Shown here: piece after piece, positions 34,076 through 41,226 of the stretch
How positions within the stretch are numbered: position 1 is the first letter of the stretch
How the letters are laid out: each line of letters opens with the position of its first letter
Assembly: GCA_021814145.1 (NCBI GenBank)
Contig: JAKAIY010000006.1
Location: forward strand, 1 to 51,851
Direction of reading: 5' to 3'
From: Chloroflexota bacterium
Lineage (GTDB): Bacteria; Chloroflexota; Ktedonobacteria; Ktedonobacterales; JADMIN01
DNA: 51,851 bases
Made by a program: the position numbers and the translations under genes
The notes under the pieces: model-generated
What the model saw: only the letters and a program-made list of their open reading frames with translations
Told to the model about the DNA's origin: nothing
The model's database searches: none

Positions 34076-34690
34076 ATGCCCGAAGAGCGGAAGCTCGTCA
34101 CAATCCTCTTTTCGGATGTCGCTGGGTCCACCGCCTTGGGCGAGAGCCTGGACCCTGAGGACCTGCGCGCCCTCATGAGCCGTTACTACGCCCATGCCCG
34201 CCGCATCGTTACGGACTATGGCGGCACGCTTGAAAAGTTCATTGGTGACGCGGTGATGGCCGTCTTTGGATTGCCTCAGGCGCATAGCAATGACGCCGAG
34301 CGCGCCTTAGCCGCCGCGCTTGCCCTGCGTGACGCCATCGCCAGCGATACCCTGCTCGGCGACCGTCTGACCCCCCGTATCGGCGTCAACACCGGCTCGG
34401 TGGTCGCTACAATCGCCACAGCCGCCGTCAGTCAGGGTGACTTCCTGGTGACCGGTGACGCCGTCAACGTCGCCGCGCGGCTGGAGCAGAATGCGAGCCC
34501 AGGCGAGATCCTGGCCAGTGATCGAACCGCCACCGCTGCGCAGGCCAGCTTCCTCTTCGCCCCTGCGCGTGTCATCGAGGTCAAGGGCAAGAGCCGGGCG
34601 CTGCGCGTCTTTCCCCTGACGGGTCAGCGCCCCGCGCGCCAACTCAGCCGCCACCCCTGGTCGGGCGCAAATCCGATCTGGCGCAGCTGA
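34076..34690 (+). CDS. Class III adenylate/guanylate cyclase domain (5' part of split regulator)
   Basis: A 204-residue class III nucleotide cyclase domain. The metal aspartates are D14 (FSDVAGST) and D58 (KFIGDAVMAVFG), with RIGVNTGSVVA and GDAVNVAARLEQNA following. In the common cyclase-ATPase-TPR regulators this domain continues into an ATPase. Here the frame drifts after LRVFPL and stops, while the expected linker (PPPLVGRKSDLAQL) is present one base out of register, reading into the next gene. The stop overlaps the next ATG as TGATG, so translation could reinitiate. The SD before the ATG is weak (GGGGAT). Whether it makes cyclic nucleotide cannot be told. Confidence 0.85.
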   Translation: MPEERKLVTILFSDVAGSTALGESLDPEDLRALMSRYYAHARRIVTDYGGTLEKFIGDAVMAVFGLPQAHSNDAERALAAALALRDAIASDTLLGDRLTPRIGVNTGSVVATIATAAVSQGDFLVTGDAVNVAARLEQNASPGEILASDRTATAAQASFLFAPARVIEVKGKSRALRVFPLTGQRPARQLSRHPWSGANPIWRS

Positions 34691-37320
34691 TGTTGCTCCG
34701 CGACCGCGCACTGGAGGACCGCCGCCCGCAACTGGTCTCGATTGTCGCGCCGGCGGGCACAGGCAAGACGCGGTTGCTTGAGGAGTTCCTCGACCGCCTC
34801 GATCCAGCGGATGGCTTCAAAGTTGTGACGGCGCGCTGCCAGCCCTACGGCCAGACACTGGCCTACTGGCCCTTGCGCGGGCTGCTCGCGGAGATGCTTG
34901 GCGAGACGGCGCTCACGCTGGAAGCGGTCACGGATGTGTACGCCACAAGTGGCTATACGCGCGAGGTCGCGACGCGCCTGGCGGGGCTGGCGCTGACCGC
35001 GCTGGGGATTGAAGCGGAGGGGCAGGTCGAGCGCGAGGCGCTCTTCAACGCATGGCGGCTGTTGATCGAGGCCCTGGCGAAGCAAGCCCCGCGGATCGTC
35101 GTGTTTGAAGACCTGCATTGGGCCAGCGAGAGCCTGCTTGACCTGGTGGAACATGTCATGCAGCCGCGCACCGAGGCTGCCTTGCTCATCGTCGCCACCA
35201 GCCGCCCTGAGTTGCTGGATCGCCGGCCAGGATGGGGCGGGGGACGGCGCAACTTTACCGCTCTGGCGCTCGAGCCGCTCAGATCTCACGAGATGCGGAG
35301 ATTGATTGGCGCGCTGATTGAAGGCGCGCCAGAGGAGCTTCAGGCGCGCATCGCCGAGCGGTCGGGTGGCAACCCATTCTTCGCCATTGAGTTGGCACGT
35401 GGGCTGGATAGCGAGGGCGCCACGCCTGATAGTCTGCCTGACACGGTGCAACAGGCGTTGCAGGAGCGGCTCGATGCGCTCGCGCCTCGCGAGCGAGCGG
35501 TCTTGCAGGCGGCGGCGGTGTCTGGGCGCGCGTTCCGACCCGCCACGCTCCAGGCGGCCATTGAGGCTCAGGCTCCTGCGGAGATTGCGACGGCGCTCGA
35601 AAATTTGCGAGCCCGTGACCTGATTATGCCCATTGAAGGCGACGCCTATACATTCCGGCATACCCTGATCCGCGACGTCGCCTATGGGTCCCTCTCGCGC
35701 GCCGAGCGCATCCGGCTGCATCTGATGGCTGCGAAGTGGCTCGAAGATTTCGCCTCAGGGCGGGTTGAGGAATTCGTCGAGCTCATTGCCTACCATTACA
35801 GCCAGGCGGTGAAATTGGCGCGCCAGTCAGCGGTTCCGCAGGAGACGCCGGTAGACGCCACCAAGGCGGTAGAGTACCTGGAGCGCGCGGCGGCGCTGGC
35901 GTTTCAGACGGGCGCGCTGATCGAGGCGCGTGGTCATCTTGAGACTGCCATCACGCTGGCGCCAGAGTCCGAGCATCGCCGGCTTAATGAAGAGCTGGGG
36001 GACCGCAGTGTTGTTCTGAGCCACGTAGCGCTCCCCGCGTATCGCGCCGCGCTGGCCCTCTGGCGAGCGGAGGCGCAGCCCTCCCAGTTGGCGGGCGCGC
36101 GGCTTCTGCGGAAGCTTGTCATGCATATCATGCGCTGGAATGGAGGGATGACACCTGATGACGCGCAACGCGCGGAAATCTTGGAACTGCGCGCAGAAGC
36201 CCGGCGGCTCGCGGAACAGGCGGAAGATGAGTACGAGCAGTGGCGATTACGCGTCGCGGACCTGTTCTGGTATTGGTGGGCTGGCGAGAGCCCGGCGTCC
36301 AGCGCGCCTGCTCTCATAGCGGGGGGATGGGCGGCGGCGGACTACTTTGAGGCGCGCGGCGACTGGGACGCATTCAGCGAGGCGCTCGATGGCTGCGGGA
36401 CGCTCGCCTACATGACTGGCGACTGGGGCGCCACATTCGCCGCCGCAAAACGCCGGCTGGCAGCTCCTGCGCTCACATTATATGAGCGCATTGACGCGCA
36501 GACCATGATCACCTGGGCGCAATCGGACAGCGGCGATTACGCGGGCGCGATCACTACCGTGCGCGAGTTGCTCGCCCAGCGGCTGCCAGGTGAGTTGGTG
36601 GCCGCTTACGAAGCCGCTGTATTCTCGGCGCGTCAGGACGCGTATTGGTCCGGAGCCTGGGCGGAGTTCGCGAGCTTCGATGCTGTGCTCGAGGAAGCCT
36701 GGGAAGAAACCGGGCGCCATCCAGAAGATCCTCGCTCGATTCGTTTGTGGCAGGGCGACTATATCTATACGCTGCTCATCGCGCTGGCGCGCGGGGATAG
36801 CATGGCGATCGAGCGCGCCGCCAAAGCCCTTGGCCAGTTGGCGGAGTTGGAGCCCCGCGAGAGCAGGCGCCGGGCGCTCCAACTCTGGATTGACGCAAAT
36901 CTGAGTGACGATCCCGCGCCACTCGAGGCTGCGCTGCGCGCCGTCTCGAACCGGGACGACCTCGATCTGCTCCCCACATACAGCGCCCAGTGCCAGTTCC
37001 TCAGCGAGCGCGGGCTGCCAGCGCCCGAGCGGATGCTCGATTTGATCGCTAGTGGGGGTGCGATACATGTCGTGGATCATCTGAAGCGCTGGTTCCAGAT
37101 CGCCCGTGCGCTGGCGGACGACGACGACGCGAAACTGGCGGGAGCGATTGACGACGCGGAGGCGCATGGTCTTATTCCCCACGCGGCGCGCATGCGCGTT
37201 GTCCTTGCCCAGCGGGCCGGCGACCGCACGCCGCTGGATCAGGCGCGTCCTGTCCTGGAGCAACTGGGCGACAGCCTGTTCCTGCGCCGGTTAGAGGAGG
37301 TGGCCTCCACATTGCGCTAA
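34690..37320 (+). CDS. AAA ATPase with TPR-like repeats (3' part of split cyclase regulator)
   Basis: The open frame gives 876 residues: a STAND-type ATPase with Walker A APAGTGKT (20-27) and Walker B RIVVFEDLHWASE (about 136-148), then a winged/helical region and a long helical repeat array (about 370-870) of TPR type. This is the C-terminal portion of cyclase-ATPase-TPR proteins, usually a single chain of about 1,050-1,100 residues. The true homology begins about 16 codons before this ATG, in the same frame but overlapping the cyclase gene. Either one gene is broken by a single-base change, or two coupled proteins are made. Likely a signal-integrating regulator; partner unknown. Confidence 0.85.
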   Translation: MLLRDRALEDRRPQLVSIVAPAGTGKTRLLEEFLDRLDPADGFKVVTARCQPYGQTLAYWPLRGLLAEMLGETALTLEAVTDVYATSGYTREVATRLAGLALTALGIEAEGQVEREALFNAWRLLIEALAKQAPRIVVFEDLHWASESLLDLVEHVMQPRTEAALLIVATSRPELLDRRPGWGGGRRNFTALALEPLRSHEMRRLIGALIEGAPEELQARIAERSGGNPFFAIELARGLDSEGATPDSLPDTVQQALQERLDALAPRERAVLQAAAVSGRAFRPATLQAAIEAQAPAEIATALENLRARDLIMPIEGDAYTFRHTLIRDVAYGSLSRAERIRLHLMAAKWLEDFASGRVEEFVELIAYHYSQAVKLARQSAVPQETPVDATKAVEYLERAAALAFQTGALIEARGHLETAITLAPESEHRRLNEELGDRSVVLSHVALPAYRAALALWRAEAQPSQLAGARLLRKLVMHIMRWNGGMTPDDAQRAEILELRAEARRLAEQAEDEYEQWRLRVADLFWYWWAGESPASSAPALIAGGWAAADYFEARGDWDAFSEALDGCGTLAYMTGDWGATFAAAKRRLAAPALTLYERIDAQTMITWAQSDSGDYAGAITTVRELLAQRLPGELVAAYEAAVFSARQDAYWSGAWAEFASFDAVLEEAWEETGRHPEDPRSIRLWQGDYIYTLLIALARGDSMAIERAAKALGQLAELEPRESRRRALQLWIDANLSDDPAPLEAALRAVSNRDDLDLLPTYSAQCQFLSERGLPAPERMLDLIASGGAIHVVDHLKRWFQIARALADDDDAKLAGAIDDAEAHGLIPHAARMRVVLAQRAGDRTPLDQARPVLEQLGDSLFLRRLEEVASTLR

Positions 37321-37327
37321 AGAAGCC

Positions 37328-37357
37328 TCGCCCGCTCAGGCCTGGCGGGCGACCTTT
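37328..37357 (+). terminator. Terminator after the ATPase gene
   Basis: An 8-bp stem TCGCCCGC/GCGGGCGA with a 9-base loop, followed by CCTTTTC. It begins 8 bases after the ATPase stop and overlaps the end of the convergent membrane-protein gene. Confidence 0.6.
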
Positions 37358-37746
37358 TCAACCAGGTAGAGCGTGAGCAGGATGAGCGCGGTGATGGTTA
37401 CCGCCTGGCCCACGCGCCCGCTGGAGGTGGCGGCGAGGGTGATCGCCAGGACCAGCGCGAAACCGAGCAGCACCAGCAGGAGGCGCCCGGCCAGGGTCGC
37501 GATGTAGCGGCGGATGACGCGGGAACGGGGTGCGCGGCGCCTGGATGGATCAGCGGAAGGATGGGGTTGGGCGCCTGGATTCTGGCGCTCCTCGCCAGAT
37601 TCGCCGGACTCGCTCGAAGCGCGGCGCGTCTCGATAGCGGCGATGATGGCACCGGTGACAGTCAGCCCAGCGGTGATGATTGGCATCAGGGAGCTGATGG
37701 TGGCGTGGGTCTGGCGCAGGGTCTGGACGCGGTCCTGACGAATCAT
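37336..37746 (-). CDS. Small membrane protein
   Basis: A 136-residue protein with a hydrophobic segment at about 17-38 (SSLMPIITAGLTVTGAIIAA), a polar Ser/Glu/Arg-rich loop, and two helices near 90-130. No family recognised. The ATG used has AAGGAG 8 bases upstream; an earlier ATG lacks one. It is transcribed alone toward the ATPase gene. Confidence 0.65.
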   Translation of the reverse strand: MIRQDRVQTLRQTHATISSLMPIITAGLTVTGAIIAAIETRRASSESGESGEERQNPGAQPHPSADPSRRRAPRSRVIRRYIATLAGRLLLVLLGFALVLAITLAATSSGRVGQAVTITALILLTLYLVEKVARQA

Positions 37747-37869
37747 GGCGGCGCTCCTTGTGGGTGAGTTGAGGAAGGTTGTGGAGGGCATCGCGCCTTC
37801 TCGTTGACACCTACCTATTCCATGCGGGCAGGCGATCAGCGGAAATCTGGCGACCGGATCTGGGGGGAC

Positions 37870-37919
37870 TTGACAGGAATATCTTGCGCCTTGTATATAT
37901 TTAGATATATGTCTAAATA
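37870..37919 (+). promoter_or_regulatory. Promoter and palindromic operator of the arsR-type gene
   Basis: TTGACA (37870-37875) is followed after 18 bases by TATATA (37894-37899). A perfect 8-bp inverted repeat, TATTTAGA-tatatg-TCTAAATA (37898-37919), overlaps the -10 and the start site, the ideal place for repression. The AT-rich dyad is typical of ArsR-family operators. Autoregulation by the gene just downstream is the simple reading. Confidence 0.82.
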
Positions 37920-37935
37920 GATTGAGGTGATAGTA

Positions 37936-38745
37936 ATGGACGAGGATGAACAGGAGCCCACGACGCCAGAAGCCCAGCCGGAAGAGCGCATCGAGACGTT
38001 ACTGCGCGCGCTCAAGACGCTGGCCGATCTGAGCCGCCTGCGCATCCTGGGCGCGGTGGCGACTGGGGAGCGGACGGTGGAGGAACTGGCTGGCCTGCTG
38101 GGGCTAAAAGCGCCAACGGTCTCGCATCACCTGGCGCGGCTGCGGGAGCTTGACCTGATCGCGACACGCTCGGACGGCGTGACACGCTGGAACCGGCTGA
38201 ATCAGGCCGGAATCGAGCGCCTGGCCAGGCTGCTGGCGGCCCCAGCGGTGGTGGCCACGTCGGCGGCTGAGGTAGAGGGTGTGACGTGGGAACACAAGGT
38301 CTTGCGCGAGTTTCTGGATGAGAGCGAGCCGCGGCGCCTGCGCGAGATTCCGGCGCAGCGCGGGAAGCGGCTGGTTATCCTGCGCTGGCTGGCGGACCAG
38401 TTCGCGTGGGAGCGTGACTATTCCGAGAAGGAGGTCAACGCAATCCTCAAGCGGCGCCATGAGGACACAGCCACCCTGCGGCGTGAGCTGATCGGCGAGC
38501 GGCTGATGGCGCGCGACGCTGGGCGCTACTGGCGCTCGGAGCCGCCCACAGAGGAGACACTGGCGCGGATCGAGCGGCGGCTGGAGTGGGGCCGCATCTA
38601 CTCGCTGGCGGAGCTGACGGCGCTGCTCCGCGAGGTGGCGCGCGATGCGGATACGGCGCGGCGCGAGTTGCTGGCGCGCGGTGTCCTCGGCTTCGCTGGC
38701 GACCGCTACTGGCTGGCGCGCCCGCCCGAAGAGCGGCTGCGATGA
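37936..38745 (+). CDS. ArsR-type winged-helix regulator with DUF2087-like repeats
   Basis: A 269-residue regulator. An ArsR-like helix-turn-helix occupies about 22-95 (LADLSRLRILGAVATGERTV, then LGLKAPTVSHHLARLRELDL). No metal-binding Cys cluster is seen, so it is probably not a metal sensor. A DUF2087 domain follows (about 125-195), and the C-terminus repeats its core: YSEKEVNAIL...RRELIGERLMARDAGRYW is matched by YSLAELTALL...RRELLARGVLGFAGDRYW. The ATG has GAGGTGA ahead; a GTG 9 bases earlier lies within that SD. The stop overlaps the MFS start (ATGA). It probably controls itself and the coupled transporter through the dyad upstream. Confidence 0.88.
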   Translation: MDEDEQEPTTPEAQPEERIETLLRALKTLADLSRLRILGAVATGERTVEELAGLLGLKAPTVSHHLARLRELDLIATRSDGVTRWNRLNQAGIERLARLLAAPAVVATSAAEVEGVTWEHKVLREFLDESEPRRLREIPAQRGKRLVILRWLADQFAWERDYSEKEVNAILKRRHEDTATLRRELIGERLMARDAGRYWRSEPPTEETLARIERRLEWGRIYSLAELTALLREVARDADTARRELLARGVLGFAGDRYWLARPPEERLR

Positions 38746-39320
38746 GCGCCGTTCAGACGACCACGCCGCGCGCAACGGGCGCGCTGGCGACACTGCAGGC
38801 GGAGCCGGCCTATGCGCGGCTCCTGCTGGGCGGCTTCATCAGCGGCGTTGGCGACTGGTTCAACACGGTGGCGCTACTGGGCCTATTGTTGCGCCTCACG
38901 GGATCACCGCTGGCGGTGAGCGCGTCGCTGGCCGCGCGGACGGTGCCGGGGCTGCTGCTGGCGCCGCTCGCGGGGCTGGTGGCCGATCGCGCGCCGCGCA
39001 AGGTCATTATGCTCGTATGTGACATCCTGGGCGCGCTGGTGGCGCTGAGCTTCCTGCTGGTCACGGACGCCTCGCGGCTGTGGCTGGTATGGGTCGGGTT
39101 GACGGCGCTGATGACGTTAGGCGCGTTTCGTGGCCCCGCGCGAACTGGTGTGACGCCCGCGCTGGCGCGACCTGAGTCGCTGGCGGGGGCCAATGCGCTG
39201 GAGGGCATGTCCAGTGGGTCGGTGATGCTGCTGGGCGCGGTGATTGCCTTCGGCGGGCTGCTCACCGCGCTGGCGGCGCGGCGGACGCTGTGGGGTGAGG
39301 CGGCGGGTGCGGCGCGCTAG
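38742..39320 (+). pseudogene. Half-length MFS transporter, probably truncated
   Basis: A 192-residue protein matching the first half of DHA3-like MFS exporters: helix 1 after YARLLLGGFISGVGDWFNTV, motif A LVADRAPRKVIML, and helices to about residue 175. Typical relatives have about 400 residues and 12 helices. Here the frame ends after LTALAARRTLWGEAAGAAR, and the next gene is on the other strand, so the second half is missing, not just frameshifted nearby. The start is coupled to the regulator gene (ATGA). A dimer of halves is conceivable, but a deletion remnant is more likely. Confidence 0.7.
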
Positions 39321-39328
39321 CGCGCCGC
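39309..39328. terminator. 20-bp perfect palindrome spanning two convergent stops
   Basis: The sequence reads the same on both strands around CTAG. The MFS stop (TAG) and the response-regulator stop (TAG on the other strand) overlap within it. It could act as a weak bidirectional terminator, although no T run follows, or mark a deletion endpoint. Confidence 0.4.
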
Positions 39329-39718
39329 GTCCACCGCGCCCATGCGCGCGGCGAGGAAGCGGGTGACGCCAAGGATGGTGTCGCGGTCGAAGGGCTTGGG
39401 CAGGATCTGGATGCCCATCTCGCGGAGCAGGGTCAGGAACTCTGGAGGAAACTCGTCTACCGCCGCGGAAACCATGACATAGCTGTAGCGCGGTGGGAGC
39501 ATGCCCGCCGCCGAGGCGTGGCGCAGCACCTCGAAGCCATTGAGGACGGGCATCTGGTAATCGAGCAGCACGATCACCGGGCCATCGCTGGTGTGGAGCT
39601 TGTCCAGCGCCTGCTGGCCATCCTCCGCCTCATCCACAGCGTAGCCGGCTTCGGCGAGCCATGTGCGCAGCAGCATCCGGATCGTAGAGCTATCATCGGT
39701 GACCAGTATTGAGAGCAT
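39317..39718 (-). CDS. Single-domain response regulator (CheY-like)
   Basis: A 133-residue receiver domain with no output domain. The acidic pair is at residues 8-9 (LVTDDSST), the phosphoacceptor Asp is in IVLLDYQMP (about 53), a Ser serves as the switch residue in VMVSAAVDE, and the conserved Lys is in ILPKPFD. No histidine kinase is next to it, so the partner is elsewhere. The SD is poor and crowds the ATG. It is convergent with the truncated MFS gene and divergent from the protease gene. Confidence 0.9.
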   Translation of the reverse strand: MLSILVTDDSSTIRMLLRTWLAEAGYAVDEAEDGQQALDKLHTSDGPVIVLLDYQMPVLNGFEVLRHASAAGMLPPRYSYVMVSAAVDEFPPEFLTLLREMGIQILPKPFDRDTILGVTRFLAARMGAVDAAR

Positions 39719-40004
39719 CCCCTGTTCGCTTTCCGTTCGAGGAAGCTGGCGCGCGTCCCACGCATACGCGCGCTGTCCACCGCTTCCTTAAGGACTCACA
39801 ACGTACAACCAGGCGCAGATGCACGGTGACCTGCCCAAGTGTCCTCTCCTGTCCGCTCCGCATGCCGCGAGAGGAGGTGAAGCGGGAGGCGTTGTGTTTT
39901 GTTCGTGACGCCACGCTGGCGCCTGGCGTGCGCCCTCATCCGTACATGAGGCAGGAAAAACATACTGCTCTGAAGAGCGGCGGAGCGTGGAAAGGAAGGC
40001 GGAT

Positions 40005-41210
40005 ATGTCAGGTTCATTCCGCATCTTCAAGATCGCTGGCATCAGCGTTGAGATCAATCTGAGCTGGCTGATCATCCTTGTGCTGCTAACAGCGTCTCTC
40101 GCGCTGGACTGGTTCCCTGTGGCGGCGCCCAGATATCCCGTCCTGACGTACTGGGCGCTGGGGTTTCTGGCGGCGCTGCTGCTCTTCGCCTCGGTACTGG
40201 CGCATGAGTTATCGCACTCGCTGGTGGCCAGGGCGCGCGGCTTGCCCGTCAAGAGCATCACACTGTTCATTTTCGGCGGCGTCTCGAATATCGAGCGCGG
40301 GCCGCAAAGCCCTGGGATCGAGTTCCAGATGGCGGCTGTTGGCCCGCTGACCAGCATCGTTATCGGTGGCGTGTCGCTCGGCGCCGCGCTGCTCGTTGGC
40401 GACGCCAGCCCGCTCATATGGGCGACACTGTACTATTTGGGTGTGACGAACCTGCTGCTCGCCGGCTTTAACCTGATCCCGGGCTTTCCGCTGGATGGTG
40501 GCCGCGTGCTGCGCTCGATCATCTGGAAAGCGACAGGCAGCCTGCGGAAAGCGACGCTCTGGGCGGCGCGTGTCGGGCAGGGGTTCGCCTATCTGCTGAT
40601 CCTGGTAGGCGTCTGGCAGTTCTTCACCGGATATCTTGTCCCTGGGCTGTGGCTCGGCTTTATTGGCTGGTTCCTGCTGCAGGCCGCTCAGGCGGAGAAC
40701 GCCCAGGTTGTGCTGGAGTCGCTCTTCAAGGACGTCACGGTTGGCCAGTTGATGGGCCCCGCTCCAGGCGGCGCGCAAGGGAACGTCTCTGTCCAGTGGC
40801 TTGTGGACAATTACGTGCTGCCATACGGCGCCCGCTCTATTCCCGTGATGAGTGGGGAGACGTTCATTGGGCTGATCACGCTGGAGGATATCCGGCGTGT
40901 GCCACGGGAATCGTGGCCACTGACACCTATCAACGCCGCAATGACGCCATTCGCTCGCCTGCGGATTGCGCGCCCCGGCGAGAGCCTGAACGAGGCGCTG
41001 CCGCGCATGGCGCGCGGGGACGTGAACCAGCTTCCAGTCGTGGATGAGATGGGGCGTCTGGTAGGCATGCTGAGCCGCGACGCGATCATGCGGTATGTGG
41101 AAATCCGGCGTGGCCTGGGCATGGAAGAAGTGGAGCCCGGCCAGCTCTCCCGGCGAGAGGGCGCGGGGCGTCCATCGCAGGGAGAGCCTCCTCTGCCAGT
41201 GACAAGTTAA
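40005..41210 (+). CDS. Site-2-type zinc metalloprotease (M50) with CBS pair
   Basis: A 401-residue intramembrane protease of the rhomboid-unrelated S2P/M50 family. The zinc site HELSH lies at 67-71 in a membrane helix, and the third ligand is D164 in LIPGFPLDGGRVLR. About six helices occupy residues 15-215, followed by two CBS domains (about 245-365) that may sense nucleotides. Such enzymes cut membrane-bound anti-sigma factors or other single-pass proteins. The ATG has AAGGAAGG ahead; a GTG 18 bases earlier is less likely. The substrate is unknown. The large anti-sigma factor at 7.7 kb is one theoretical candidate, but nothing here links them. Confidence 0.93.
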   Translation: MSGSFRIFKIAGISVEINLSWLIILVLLTASLALDWFPVAAPRYPVLTYWALGFLAALLLFASVLAHELSHSLVARARGLPVKSITLFIFGGVSNIERGPQSPGIEFQMAAVGPLTSIVIGGVSLGAALLVGDASPLIWATLYYLGVTNLLLAGFNLIPGFPLDGGRVLRSIIWKATGSLRKATLWAARVGQGFAYLLILVGVWQFFTGYLVPGLWLGFIGWFLLQAAQAENAQVVLESLFKDVTVGQLMGPAPGGAQGNVSVQWLVDNYVLPYGARSIPVMSGETFIGLITLEDIRRVPRESWPLTPINAAMTPFARLRIARPGESLNEALPRMARGDVNQLPVVDEMGRLVGMLSRDAIMRYVEIRRGLGMEEVEPGQLSRREGAGRPSQGEPPLPVTS

Positions 41211-41226
41211 ACGCTACCCAGGAGCC

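Noticed and set aside
34608-34618. TTTCCCC as a programmed -1 frameshift site in the cyclase gene
   Set aside because: In frame it reads TTT CCC CTG, which does not fit the X-XXY-YYZ slippery pattern; plain mutation or reinitiation is simpler.
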